DNA of 64,000 nt from DATLED01 sp963750255 (GCA_963750255.1 CAVVPZ010000009.1:1-64000); one strand, 5' to 3'; positions 8,454 to 18,922 are shown, counted from the stretch's first letter. The notes: generated by a model from the letters alone, not told the origin. A program made the numbers and translations.

Positions 8454-9983
8454 ATGCGACGAATCCGCATACGCAACCTTCGTCCGGGTCGGCTCGACCT
8501 CGCTGCGTATTCCGTCGGCGCTGCCATCGTGACCGTGCTCTCGGCCTCTGCGGTACGGGCATCGATGCGGGTGACCGTCTCGCCGACCGCGGTTTCGGCG
8601 GAAACGGCCGCAGTCGTGTTCGGCCTGGCCGTGGTGGCGGCGCTCTGGGCGGGAATCTCCTCGGGAGTGCGTGGCGGGCCGCTTGCGCTCGCAGGTCCGA
8701 CCGTGCACCTCGTGATGCTCGCTCCGGTCGACCGCCGGGTGGTGCTCCAGTGGTCCGCGTTGCGACAGCTGTTCCTGGCGTCCGCTGGGGGCGCGTTCCT
8801 GGGAGGAGTCGCTTGGGTTGGGGCTGCAGGCGAGATCGCGGGTGGGCGAGGTTCGCCGTTGCCGTGGACGCTGGCGGGGGCGGTGGTCGCTCTGGCGGGA
8901 TCGGGTGTCGCTCTTGTCGGGGCAGGGCTGCGGATGTCGAATCCGACGGCGGTGATCGCGCGGCTCGCGCTCGTCGTCTGGTGGGTCGCCGATCTGGCAC
9001 TCGCCACCACCACGTCCCCGGTCGCCGTCCTGGCCCACATGCCCTTCGGCTCGCCCACAGCGGTGGAAGTGTTCTACGTCGCCGTGGCCTTCGGTATCGC
9101 GGCGCTCGGGGTTCGCCAGATCGGGGGACTGTCGCTGGAGAGGGCGTGGCGTCGCCACGCGGCCGCTGATCGCCTCCGCACGGCCATCGGACTGAACGAT
9201 CTCCGCACCGCTGTACTCATCCTGCGACGGCGATCTGCGGAGGCGCCCCGGGCTCGCCCGTGGCATACGTTCACCGGGCCGTGGACTCGGCACCATCCGA
9301 TCCCCACACGATCGGTCCGGGCGCTCATGCGTTGGCCGACCGGTCGGCTCCTTCGGCTCGTGGCGGCGGCGGCGGCGGCCGGCGCTCTGACCGTCATCGC
9401 GCCCCACCACCCTGTGGTGATCCTCCTGATCGCGGCCTTGGTCTATGCGGGGGCGCTCGATGCGGTTGATGCCCTGGCCCAGGAGCTGGACCATCCCGAT
9501 CTCCAACGGGGGTACCCGATGCCCGAGGCCGTGCTGGCCGTACGGCACATTCCAGTGCCCCTCCTCGTCATGGTCGCGTTCAATCTCATTGCCGCCGCCA
9601 GCGGAGCGCTGGTCGGCGATCCGCGGATACTGCTCACTGGGGCGCTGGCCAGCCCGCTCCTCGCTCTCGCCGCCATCGCCGGTGCAGTCATGACGGCCAC
9701 GCGAACGGCGCGGCCACTCACGAGAATCGGCGACATCGGGCTGCCTCCCGAGGTCGTGGCCCCGCGGATCTTGCTGCGGGTGGCAGCGCCGGTCTTGCCG
9801 CTGGTGGCGACGCTCCTTCCATTCCTGACCGCTCCACCCGACGGTGGGCCCGCCGTCGTCCTGCTGGCCTTGCCCGGCGGGCTGGTGTCGCTCGGGCTGC
9901 TCGTCGCGCTCGTGCAGCGGGAGCGTTTGGAGCGCTTGGCCGTTTGGGCCGTGAGCATCCCCAACCGCCTGATCCGGACGTGA
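8454..9983 (+). CDS. Polytopic membrane protein of the ABC exporter locus
   Basis: A 509-aa integral membrane protein with about 10-12 hydrophobic segments, for example around residues 20-40, 55-75, 105-130, 145-165, 300-330, 370-400 and 440-495. A cytoplasmic, arginine-rich loop near residues 210-280 separates two halves. It has no ATP-binding motif. It lies 79 bases upstream of a giant ABC exporter on the same strand, followed by another, so it is probably an accessory or permease component of the same export locus; that role is inferred from context. The ATG at 8454 is chosen because upstream in-frame sequence is not protein-like. The 5' flank 8350-8420 is locally AT-rich and probably holds the promoter. 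Confidence 0.75.
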   Translation: MRRIRIRNLRPGRLDLAAYSVGAAIVTVLSASAVRASMRVTVSPTAVSAETAAVVFGLAVVAALWAGISSGVRGGPLALAGPTVHLVMLAPVDRRVVLQWSALRQLFLASAGGAFLGGVAWVGAAGEIAGGRGSPLPWTLAGAVVALAGSGVALVGAGLRMSNPTAVIARLALVVWWVADLALATTTSPVAVLAHMPFGSPTAVEVFYVAVAFGIAALGVRQIGGLSLERAWRRHAAADRLRTAIGLNDLRTAVLILRRRSAEAPRARPWHTFTGPWTRHHPIPTRSVRALMRWPTGRLLRLVAAAAAAGALTVIAPHHPVVILLIAALVYAGALDAVDALAQELDHPDLQRGYPMPEAVLAVRHIPVPLLVMVAFNLIAAASGALVGDPRILLTGALASPLLALAAIAGAVMTATRTARPLTRIGDIGLPPEVVAPRILLRVAAPVLPLVATLLPFLTAPPDGGPAVVLLALPGGLVSLGLLVALVQRERLERLAVWAVSIPNRLIRT

Positions 9984-10062
9984 ACAGGCGCGCGGACATT
10001 TCGCCCGGTTAGTCTGCGCCCGTCGCCGCACCGGGCGACCACACTCCCCGGGGGGGGTTGGA

Positions 10063-13000
10063 GTGACATCACCGTCATCGGACGCCTCGCGCCGCCGGCT
10101 GGTCCGCGGCTACCGCGCCTTCCAGCAGTCGATCTTCTGGGGCGCCTTGCGGCGTCAGAAGGGGTTCCTCTGGGCGACGATCGTGTTCGCGTTCTTCGGG
10201 TTCGTGTTCCAGCTGGCCCAGAACAGCATCGTGGCCTCGATCGTCGACCTCGTGGCGCCGACGACCGACGCGGCCAAGGAGAAGTTGGCCGGGCTCGACC
10301 AGTCCGCTCTCCTCCACAGCCGGGTGACGAGTCTGATCGTGCTCGCCTTCATCGGTCTCGCCCTCGGCCTGGCCACTCGAGCGGTGAGCGCTCGGATCAG
10401 CTACCAACTCGAGTTCGACCTTCGTAACCTCGTCTATCTCCGTCTTCAGCGGAGCGACCCGAGGGGCCTCGACCGGTACGACACCGGCCAGGTCGTCACC
10501 CGGGCACAGACGGATCTGAGCCTCCTCGAGATCCTGATCCAGTTCGGGCTCGCCCTCCTGACCGGGATCCCGCTCATCTTGGGTTACGCCGTCTATCTCG
10601 CCTTCTCCAACGTGCCCTTGACCCTGCTGGCGCTGTCAACCTTCGCCATCAACGGCTATCTGGCCAACAAGGTCCGCCACCGCCTGTGGGGCTTTTCGTT
10701 TCTCAAACTCGACCAGCAGGCGCAGATCACCACCGCCATCGACGAGCCGGTCCGAGGCGTTCGCGTGATGAAGGCGTTCGGTCGCGAGGCGGAGGAGCGC
10801 GGCCGGGTGAAGACGGCGTCGCTCAAGGCCTATCGGTACGCCATGGGCCTCATCCGCCTCCAGGCTCGCTACGACCTGTTGCTGCGGGCTGCACCGGTTT
10901 TCATCCGGGCCGCCCTCCTTCTCTTCGGTGCTCGCGCCGTCGTGAGCGGGGGAATGACGCTGGGACAGTTCCTGATCTTCTTCCAGTTCACGGGGGCGGG
11001 CGTGAGCATCGCCACCCAGATCGATGAGCTGGTCGCGCTGTGGCAATACACCAAGACCGGCGCCGGCCGGCTCACCGAGTTGTTGCGCCAGCCCGACAAG
11101 CGCAGCGGCGGCGAGGTCGATGAGCTCCCGGATCGGGGCGACGGTCTCGAACTCCGCGGCGTCGGGGTGACCTTCGGCGACCAGACCGTGCTGTCCGACG
11201 TGGCCCTCCGGGCGCGCCACGGCACTGTCACCGTCGTCCACGGCCCTCCGGGGTCGGGCAAGTCGACGTTGGCCGAGGTGTGTGCCGGCGAGATCTTCCC
11301 CACCGAGGGAGAGGTCACGATCGACGGCGTGGCACTCGGCCGGATCGATCCGCAGGTGCTGCATCGCGCCGTCCACGTCGCTCCCGAGGAGCCATTCCTC
11401 TTTGCCCGGACCCTCCGTGAGAATCTCAGCCTCGGCGCGCTTGCCACCTCGATCCACCTCGATGCCCGCGTGCCCGATGATCGCTTGATGGCCGCCTTGA
11501 CGGCGGCGTCGGTCGAGGAGATCGTCGAAGAGGTCGGCGGCCTCGATGTTCCGCTCGGCGATCGCGGTATGACGCTGTCCGGCGGACAACGCCAACGGCT
11601 CGCCGTCGCCCGCGCCCTGGTTGAGACGCCCCGAGTACTCGTCCTCGACGACGCGCTGTCGGCAGTGAGCCCGTCGCTCGAACTCGAGATCATCCGTCGC
11701 ATCCGCGTCCACGCTCCAGAGATGGCGCTCGTGTGCATCACCCGCCGCACGACGCTCGAGTCGGTGGCCGACCGGGTCGTGATGCTCCCAGCGCCCGGCG
11801 CCCAACGGCCCCTCGACGCAGCTGGCGTCTTTCCCGTCGACGCCGACACGGCCGTCGAGGCCGTCGATGCAATGACGGCGGGTGGCCTGCCGTACGACGC
11901 CCGCTTGGTGCCGATCCTGTCGGGGCTCAAGATCGACGATGACAACCCGCCGATCGGCGACGACTACGCCGAGGCGGACGAACGCCCCCGGATGGCGTCG
12001 CTCATCGCCGCATTCAAGTTCCCGATCATGGTGGCAACGGTCTTCCTGGTCCTCGAGACGGCGATCAACCTCGTGCCTGAGTACGTCTTCGGCGAAGCCG
12101 CCGACTACATCCGTGAGGGCAACACCGCCGCCACCGATCGCCTCGGGTTGGGTCTGGTCGCAGTCGCCGTCGGCGTCGGGCTCGTCACCTACGGATTCCG
12201 TATCTGGAGCGTCCGGGCCACCGAAGGGATCCTCTTCACCCTTCGCCGTCGCTTGTTCGGCCGGCTGAGCAGACTGGGCATCGATTACTACGACCGGGAG
12301 TTGCCGGGCTACGTGTCGGCCCGGGTGGTCAGCGATCTCAACCAGGTCGACCAGTTCCTCGGAGGAGGGACGCGCGAAACGGGGCTCTATCTGTTGGCGT
12401 CGACCGCGGTGCGCTTCACCCTCACCGTGGGCTTGTTGATGTTGCTCAGCTCCGAGGTCGCGATCCTCATCGTCGCCTTTGCCGTCGTGGTCGGGGTGTT
12501 GACCTTTGCCCAGATTCCCGTCGCCGACCGCGCCTTCCACCACGCTCGGGTGACCCTCGGCGATGTCGTCGCTCGGCTGCAAGAGGACTACGCCGGGCGC
12601 TATGTGATCTCGGGCTTCGGCGCCGAGCGCAGGGCGCGCGTGGACTTCGGAACCGCGGCCAGGACCTATCGACGGGCCCGGCGCTGGAGCTACGTCGTGA
12701 GCTACGGCTACATCGAGGCCATGCAGTTCGCCACCGCCTTGGCGACGGCACTGGTGTACCTCCGGGCCGGAAACCTCGCCCTGTCGGGAGCCATCACGGC
12801 CGGCACGATGCTGACGATGCGCCTCTACATCAACGAGGCGCTCGGACCGATTCCCCGCCTCGGCCGGGTGTGGCAGGACTGGGTCAAGACCCGGGTCGCC
12901 ATGCGACAGCTCAGCTTGCCGTTCGAAACGCCGGTGCTGCCCCAGGTCGATCCGGCCGCCCCCGACTGCCCGCCGATGGACGGCCACATCGTCTTCGACG

Positions 13001-13827
13001 ATGTCTCGTTCGGCTACCCGGGCACGACGCGAGAGGTCATCCACGACATCCGCCTCGAGGTGCCCGCCGGGCAGGTCGTCGCCATCGTCGGATATACCGG
13101 CGCGGGCAAGTCGAGCGTCGCCAAGCTGCTGGCCAGGGTCTACGACCCGACCGAAGGACGGGTCGTCGTCGACGGTACCGACATCAGGTCGCTCGACCTC
13201 GCGACGTTCCGGCGCCGGCTCGGGATCGTTCCCCAGGACGCGTTCGTCTTCAAGGGCACGGTCGCGGGCAACATCGCCTACGGCCGGCCCGAGTCGACGC
13301 GCGAGGAAATCGAAGCTGCGGCTCGGGCCGTCGGCGCCACGACGGTGCTGATGGGAATCGACGGAGGGTTCGACGCCGTCGTCGAGGAGGAGGGCAGAAA
13401 CCTCACCGCGGCCGAGCGCCAGTTGATCGCCCTCGCCCGCATGTGGCTGGTGCAACCCGACATCATCGTGCTCGACGAGTCGACATCGAGCCTCGACGCC
13501 GAGACCGAGGCCGCAGTGCTCGACGCCGTCCTCTCGCTGGGTCGTACGACGGTGCTGATCACGCACCGCCAGCCCGTGGCCGAGCGGGCCGACCTGGCCA
13601 TGGTTCTCGATGCTGGACGCATCGTCGAATCCGGTCGTCCGGGCAAACTCCTGGCCGCAGACGGTCCGTATGCCCGCCTCTGGACGGTGATTCCAGGGGC
13701 GAGCGGGGCGGCGAAGGATGGCTCCGGGCGCAAGCCCAAACGAAGCCCGAACGGGAGGTCCAAAGTGGATGACAAGTCCAACGCAAAGGCGACGGCCAGC
13801 GCCGCGTCAGGGGCGGGGTCACGATGA
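10063..13827 (+). CDS. Giant ABC exporter with two fused transporter halves
   Basis: A 1254-aa chain ordered membrane domain 1 (about 30-330), ATPase 1 (350-590), membrane domain 2 (640-930), ATPase 2 (965-1210), then a basic tail. Most bacterial exporters split this into two proteins. The ATPases are asymmetric. ATPase 1 has Walker A GPPGSGKS and signature LSGGQRQR, but Walker B is VLVLDD (Asp for the catalytic Glu) and the switch His is Arg (CITRR). ATPase 2 has GYTGAGKS, LDEST and ITHR but an altered signature, LTAAE. Together they would form one full catalytic site and one dead site, as in heterodimeric exporters. The substrate is unknown. The GTG start follows a run of G; the stop overlaps the next gene as ATGA. 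Confidence 0.92.
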   Translation: MTSPSSDASRRRLVRGYRAFQQSIFWGALRRQKGFLWATIVFAFFGFVFQLAQNSIVASIVDLVAPTTDAAKEKLAGLDQSALLHSRVTSLIVLAFIGLALGLATRAVSARISYQLEFDLRNLVYLRLQRSDPRGLDRYDTGQVVTRAQTDLSLLEILIQFGLALLTGIPLILGYAVYLAFSNVPLTLLALSTFAINGYLANKVRHRLWGFSFLKLDQQAQITTAIDEPVRGVRVMKAFGREAEERGRVKTASLKAYRYAMGLIRLQARYDLLLRAAPVFIRAALLLFGARAVVSGGMTLGQFLIFFQFTGAGVSIATQIDELVALWQYTKTGAGRLTELLRQPDKRSGGEVDELPDRGDGLELRGVGVTFGDQTVLSDVALRARHGTVTVVHGPPGSGKSTLAEVCAGEIFPTEGEVTIDGVALGRIDPQVLHRAVHVAPEEPFLFARTLRENLSLGALATSIHLDARVPDDRLMAALTAASVEEIVEEVGGLDVPLGDRGMTLSGGQRQRLAVARALVETPRVLVLDDALSAVSPSLELEIIRRIRVHAPEMALVCITRRTTLESVADRVVMLPAPGAQRPLDAAGVFPVDADTAVEAVDAMTAGGLPYDARLVPILSGLKIDDDNPPIGDDYAEADERPRMASLIAAFKFPIMVATVFLVLETAINLVPEYVFGEAADYIREGNTAATDRLGLGLVAVAVGVGLVTYGFRIWSVRATEGILFTLRRRLFGRLSRLGIDYYDRELPGYVSARVVSDLNQVDQFLGGGTRETGLYLLASTAVRFTLTVGLLMLLSSEVAILIVAFAVVVGVLTFAQIPVADRAFHHARVTLGDVVARLQEDYAGRYVISGFGAERRARVDFGTAARTYRRARRWSYVVSYGYIEAMQFATALATALVYLRAGNLALSGAITAGTMLTMRLYINEALGPIPRLGRVWQDWVKTRVAMRQLSLPFETPVLPQVDPAAPDCPPMDGHIVFDDVSFGYPGTTREVIHDIRLEVPAGQVVAIVGYTGAGKSSVAKLLARVYDPTEGRVVVDGTDIRSLDLATFRRRLGIVPQDAFVFKGTVAGNIAYGRPESTREEIEAAARAVGATTVLMGIDGGFDAVVEEEGRNLTAAERQLIALARMWLVQPDIIVLDESTSSLDAETEAAVLDAVLSLGRTTVLITHRQPVAERADLAMVLDAGRIVESGRPGKLLAADGPYARLWTVIPGASGAAKDGSGRKPKRSPNGRSKVDDKSNAKATASAASGAGSR

Positions 13828-14012
13828 CCGCGCCTCTCGCTCACGACCGGGCACTATTCGATGATCCTGCCATGCGCGACTTCGAGACTCCGGGTGAGCC
13901 GGCGAAGGGTGCGGTCGCACCTCGCCTCATCGTCGTCTTGCGCAATGTCGCCATCGGAATCGGGCTCACCGGCGTCCTGGCGGCGGCGGGCCAGTTGGCC
14001 GGCGCTGCTTGA
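13824..14012 (+). CDS. 62-aa single-helix membrane protein between the ABC exporters
   Basis: The protein has an acidic N-terminal half (DRALFDDPAMRDFETPGEP) and one membrane helix (about residues 33-60, RLIVVLRNVAIGIGLTGVL and following alanines). Its ATG overlaps the stop of the upstream ABC exporter in the arrangement ATGA, which implies translational coupling and supports its being a real gene. Position and size suggest a small regulatory or assembly partner of the transporter, but no family is recognised. The next exporter starts 62 bases downstream. Confidence 0.6.
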   Translation: MTAPLAHDRALFDDPAMRDFETPGEPAKGAVAPRLIVVLRNVAIGIGLTGVLAAAGQLAGAA

Positions 14013-14074
14013 CCCGAAACCGCCCGACTGATCGCTGCTCCGCCGGCGCGATCGCTCGGGGATAGCGTCCCGCC

Positions 14075-17000
14075 ATGCTGGGTGCGATTCGGAAGTTGCG
14101 AGCTGATTTGGCGGCCATGCGCCAGACGATCATCTGGGAGCTTTTGCGAGCCCAGTGGCGTTGGGTGCTGTTGATCCTGCTCCCGCTGTCGGCGCTGTCC
14201 TTCACGTGCACGCTGGCCTACGCCAATGGGGTGCGTGACGCGATCGACAAGGCGATCGTGGACAAGTCGGCGCCGCTGTCCGGCTTCATCAAGGCAATGG
14301 TCGTCGCGGCGTTCCTTCTCTGGCCGATCGGCATCGCCCTCCGCCAGACCACTGCTCGAATCGGCTACACGATCGAGTACCAGGTTCGTGTTCGTCTCTA
14401 CGACCGACTCCAGGCGCTCAACCCGAGGACACTCGACAAGCTGGCGACGGGTCAGCTCATGACGCGAGCCGTCACCGACTTGGCGATGCTCGAGCTGTTC
14501 GTCGTCATCATTCCGACGCTGGCAGTGACGTTCGTGATCATCGGCGCGCTCGCTGTCGTCATCCTCGTCCAAAGTCCGCTGATGGCCGCACTCGCGCTCA
14601 GCTCGGTGCCGATCAACGGGTGGCTGGTCATGCGCATCCGCTACCGGCTGCTCGGGCTGTCGTGGATGCGACTCCACCGCAGGGCTGAGGTGACGACCGC
14701 CATCGACGAAGCGGTGCGCGGCATCCGGGTCGTGAAGGCGTTCGGGCGGGAGGACTACGAGCGGGGCCGGGTGGCGGCCGCAGCACGCGCCGCCTACGCC
14801 GTCGCGCTCAACCGGGTGCGGCTTCTGGCCAAGTTCGACGTGCTCCTGCGGCTGCTGCCGGGCGTGTTCACGTTGCTCGAGATCCTGCTCGCCGGCCAGC
14901 TCATTGGTCGCAGCGCCTTCACCATCGGCAAGTTGTTGATCCTGCTCTACTTCGCGCAGGCCCTCACCGCGTTCGCCCAGTCCTTCTCCGACATTGCCGA
15001 CGCGTGGCAGGCAGCGCGAGCTGGCGCGACGCGCATCACGGAACTCCTCGACCAGATCCCACCCGACCGGCGGGCCGACCCCGACCCCCTCCCCCCGGTT
15101 TCGACCGGTCTGTCCCTCGAAGCAGTGTCGTTCCGCTCTCTCGATGCCGATGCCGCCGACGACGCAGAAGAGGGCGCAGTCGATCACGGCCGGCGCCTGC
15201 TTCTCGAAGAGCTCGACCTCGGTATCGCCCCAGGCGAGCTCGTCGTCGTGCACGGAGCCCCTGGTTCAGGCAAGTCGCTGATCGCCGCGTTGGCCGCGGG
15301 CCGGGTGCCGCCTAGCGCCGGTCGGGTGCTCCTCGACGGGAGCGATTTGCTCGATCTCGATCCGCTCGAGGTCACGAGAGCCGTTCGGCTGCTCACCGAG
15401 GACCCGTTCCTGTTCGGGCGCACCGTGCGCGAGAACCTCGCCATGGGTGCGGCCTCGTCGGGCCGTCCGGCCTCCGACCAGGAAGTACTCGATGCCCTCG
15501 TCGCCGCCAACGCAGCCGAGTTCGTCAACGACCTGAGCGACGGGATCGACACCCAACTCGGCGACCGCGGCATGACACTTTCGGGTGGTCAACGCCAGCG
15601 GCTCGCGCTGGCCCGGGCTCTGGTGGCACCGCCCCGCGTGTTGGTGCTCGACGATGCTCTCGCCGCAGTCAATCCGGCGCTCGAGATCGACATCGTTCGC
15701 CGCTTGCGTGTCCTTGCTCCCGAGATGGGCATTCTCTGCATCACGCGGCGGGAGGGCCTTCGCACCCTGGCCGATCGCATCATCGAGCTTCCCGACCGGC
15801 GGGAACCCGGAGCCCAAGCCGCCGACCGGGCGCGCGCCGCGGAGTCCACGGCGGCCGTCGACCCCATGGCGTTCGCCTTGGCTGCGTTCGGTGGGCAACT
15901 GCCGCCGAAGCTGCTCAGCGCACTGGCCACCTTGCCGGCCGAGACCGATCAGCCGCCTGTGACCGAGGAGGCGGCTCGCGATTCCGAGCACCCTCCGACG
16001 GTGGTCGGAATCCTGCGCCCGCTCGCCAAGCCCGCACTCTTGGCCATCGGCTGCCTGGTCGCGTTCACGTCGGTCAATCTGATCCCGCCTGCGCTCTACA
16101 AACTCGTCACCGACGATTTCAACGCCGGCACCCACGGGGTGGCGGACAAGGTCGCGTTCGCCGTTCTCCTCGTCGCGTTCGGTGCCGGCGCGGCCAACTA
16201 CCTGTTCAAGATCACGGCGGCCAAGGTCAACGAGGGCGTGCTCTACGTGCTTCGTCGCCGCCTCTTCCAGCGCTTGTCCAACCTCGGCGTCGACTACTAC
16301 GACCGTGAGCTTCCGGGCCAGGTCGCGGCCCGAGCGGTCTACGACCTCGACCGCATCTCCGGGTTCACCGAGAGCGGCGTCTACACGCTGCTCGTCAACG
16401 TCACGCTCCTCGTCGCGGCCATGGGTGTGATCTCGATCTGGAGTCCCGAGGTCGCGGCTCGGGTCGTCCCCGTCGTGCCCGTTCTCCTGTTCTTCAGTGC
16501 GCTCCAGGTGCCTGTGGCCGATCGGGCCTACGACCGCCAGCGCAAGGCACTCGGTGAGGTTGTCGAGCGAATGCAGGAGGACATCGCCGGCCGCTATGTG
16601 ATCGATTCCTTCGGTGCCCGCCCCATGGCCATCGAGGCCTTTCACCACCGGGCCGACGCCCTGCGTAAGGCCCGCCGATGGTCGTCGCTGGTGGGCAGCG
16701 GGTACGTCGAATCGATGAACACCGCCGGCAACCTCGCTGGCGCGCTCCTCATCTCGACGGCCGGAGGAATTGCGCTCCGAGGCGAGCTCTCGGTGGGCTC
16801 GCTCGTAGCCCTCGAGCTCTACCTCATCACCGCCCTGGGTCCGATCGCCTTCCTCTCCGATGCCCTCCAACGCCTCATGGCCGCCCGGGCCTCGTTCCGG
16901 ACACTGCGCACCCCGTTCGAGGCGCCGATCCGGCCGGTCGATCGGGCCGGGGCGAGGCCGGCCACGTCGGCGGCGGGAGCGCTGCGGCTTTCGAGCGTGC

Positions 17001-17720
17001 GTTTCGCCTATCCGGGAACGGCTCGGGAGGTGCTGCACGACGTCGACCTCGTCGTCCCCGCCGGCTCGTCGCTGGCCCTGGTCGGGCCGACGGGGGCCGG
17101 AAAGACCTCGGTTGCCAAGCTCATGGCACGGGTCTACGACGTCGACTCGGGCTCGGTGACGGTCGGAGACGATGACGTGCCGCGATCTCACCATCGCCAG
17201 CTACCGACGACGGCTCGGCATCGTTCCGCAGGACGCGTTCTGCTTCCGGGGCACGCTGCGCGACAACCTGGCCTACGGACGACCCGAGGCGACGACCGAA
17301 GAACTGCTCGCCGCCGTGGCTGCGGTGCACGGCGAGGCGTTGCTTTTGGACCGCGCTGCCGGGCTGGCGGCGCCGGTGGAGGAGGAGGGCCGCAACCTGA
17401 CCGCCGCCCAACGGCAACTGATCGCCCTCGCGCGAGCGCTGGTGATCGAGGCCGACGTGTTGATCCTCGACGAGGCGACATCGAGCCTCGATGCAGATCT
17501 CGAGGCTGCCGTGCTCGAGAAGATCACGGCGCTCGACCGAACCACGATCTTCGTCACCCACCGTCTGCCGGTCGCGCAGCGAGCCGACGCGGTGGCTCTC
17601 GTCGACGCCGGTCGCATCCTCGAACACGGCACGCACGACGAACTGATGGCCGCCGACGGCGGCTACGCCCGACTGTGGCGACTCGGCACCGACCTCGACG
17701 ACATCGTCGTCCCCGGCTGA
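14075..17720 (+). pseudogene. Second giant ABC exporter, fused halves, one frameshift
   Basis: About 1215 aa once one base is removed. It has the same four-domain order as the exporter upstream and is clearly its paralogue. ATPase 1: Walker A GAPGSGKS (about residue 395), LSGGQRQR, Walker B VLVLDD without the catalytic Glu, and CITRR in place of the switch His. ATPase 2: GPTGAGKT (about 1005), altered signature LTAAQ, LDEATSSLD, VTHR. The frame breaks near 17180, where one extra C after GATGACGTG shifts the reading; the next frame resumes at RDLTIASYRRRLGIVPQDAF and runs to 17720. An indel error would restore a complete gene. The two exporters may work as parallel pumps or as partners. Confidence 0.85.
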
Positions 17721-17732
17721 GCCACACCCGAT

Positions 17733-18056
17733 CTAGAGGCGGGCGGGCTGGGGTGGTTGGCGGGCGCCGCTGTTCTGGGCGGGTTGAACGACCGGTGCGG
17801 TGGTTGGTCCCGCCCAGAACGAGGTCCCGCTGCGGGGTGGCCCGGTTGCGTTGCCGGCCTTTGTAGCCGAGCTTTCGTCCTCCGGCGATGGTCTTGATCC
17901 AGCCGAAGGGTACCTCGATTGAACTCGCCGTCGAGCTCGCCGTACACCTCCTCGACCACGCGGCGGATCCGACGGATCGGATGATCCTTCGGGATCAGAT
18001 CCTCGGTGCTCAACGACGTGAGCATCGACGCACCCTGCTAGAGGCGGGCGGGCTGG
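17733..18056. mobile_element. Decayed transposon relic between direct repeats
   Basis: A 19-base direct repeat beginning CTAGAGGCGGGCGGG marks both ends (17733-17751 and 18038-18056); the right copy is the 3' end of the oxidoreductase gene. The material between includes a hairpin, arms GTTCTGGGCGGG and CCCGCCCAGAAC at 17772-17783 and 17809-17820. It also includes, on the minus strand (about 17910-18025), a transposase-like N-terminus, STEDLIPKDHPIRRIRRVVE, resembling IS5/IS1182-type proteins. A second, shorter copy of the same hairpin and of the HPIRRIRRVVEE coding piece lies at 50857-51079. No complete transposase remains. Confidence 0.65.
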
Positions 18057-18922
18057 ATGGCGGCGAGTTCGGCCATAGCAGGGCCGAACGTCGCTTCGAG
18101 GAAGTCGCCGGGTTGATCACCGACGGGTGACGTGACGAGTCCGGCGACTCCGACGTCGGCCAACTTCTGGGCGCCGGCGACGACCTGGTCGACGCTGGCG
18201 CCGGCCGGAATGTCGCGATACATGGCCGTGACCTCGATCTCGTTGGGATCGCGGCCGACTGTGTCGCAGTGTCGACGAAGGACGTCGAGCTTCTGGGAGA
18301 TCTGCTCGGGCCCGCCGAAGATGTTGCAGGAGTCGGCGTATTGGGCGACCATCCGCAACGTCTTCTTCTCGCCGCTCCCACCGATCATGATCGGCGGTCG
18401 GGGAGAGCTGACCGGCATCGGCCGGCACAATGTCTCGGCGAGTTGATAGTGCTGGCCTTCGTAGGCACCCTCGTCATCGCTCCACATCTGCAGGCAGATC
18501 TGGAGGGTTTCCTCGAGGCGCTCGAACCGCTCGGCCGTCGGGGGGAACGGCACGCCGAGCCCACGGTGCTCGCGCTCGTACCACGCGGCGCCGATGCCGA
18601 GCTCGGCCCGTCCGGCCGAAAGCACGTCGAGGGTGGTCACGATCTTGGCGAGCAGGCCCGGGTGACGGTAGGTGACGCCGGTGACGAGGAGTCGGAGCCG
18701 CAGCCGCTCGGTGCAGCCGGCGACGAAGCCGAGAGCGGTGTAGCCCTCGAACATCGGATGGTCGGCGGGCGCCATCATCTCCATCTGGAAGTAGTGATCC
18801 ATGAACGACAGCGTCCTCACGCCCACCGCCTCGGCGCGTCGCGCGAGGCGGGCGACGTTGCCCCCCATCGCGGCGGGAGACCCGGCCCAGTCGAAACGCC
18901 AGACGTGCAGATCGAGTTCCAT
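18038..18922 (-). CDS. Luciferase-like F420-dependent oxidoreductase
   Basis: A 294-aa TIM-barrel flavin/F420 enzyme of the luciferase-like monooxygenase family. Family signs are LDLHVWRFDW at the N-terminus, MDHYFQME, LLVTGVTYRHPGLLAKIVTTLD, the GIGAAWYEREH segment and PIMIGGSGEKKTLRMVAQYAD near residue 190. Such enzymes usually move hydride from reduced F420 in cytosolic redox or catabolic steps; the substrate cannot be read from sequence. CofC, needed to make F420, is encoded at 51821. The stop codon falls in the CTAG that borders the transposon relic, so the insertion just spared the reading frame. It diverges from the DsbA-like gene. Confidence 0.9.
   Translation of the reverse strand: MELDLHVWRFDWAGSPAAMGGNVARLARRAEAVGVRTLSFMDHYFQMEMMAPADHPMFEGYTALGFVAGCTERLRLRLLVTGVTYRHPGLLAKIVTTLDVLSAGRAELGIGAAWYEREHRGLGVPFPPTAERFERLEETLQICLQMWSDDEGAYEGQHYQLAETLCRPMPVSSPRPPIMIGGSGEKKTLRMVAQYADSCNIFGGPEQISQKLDVLRRHCDTVGRDPNEIEVTAMYRDIPAGASVDQVVAGAQKLADVGVAGLVTSPVGDQPGDFLEATFGPAMAELAAIQPARL

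Noticed and set aside
10636..13566. A 976-codon open frame on the minus strand across the first ABC exporter
   Set aside because: It is antisense to a gene with complete ABC motifs and has the His/Arg/Gly/Asp-rich composition produced by reading a high-GC gene backwards.
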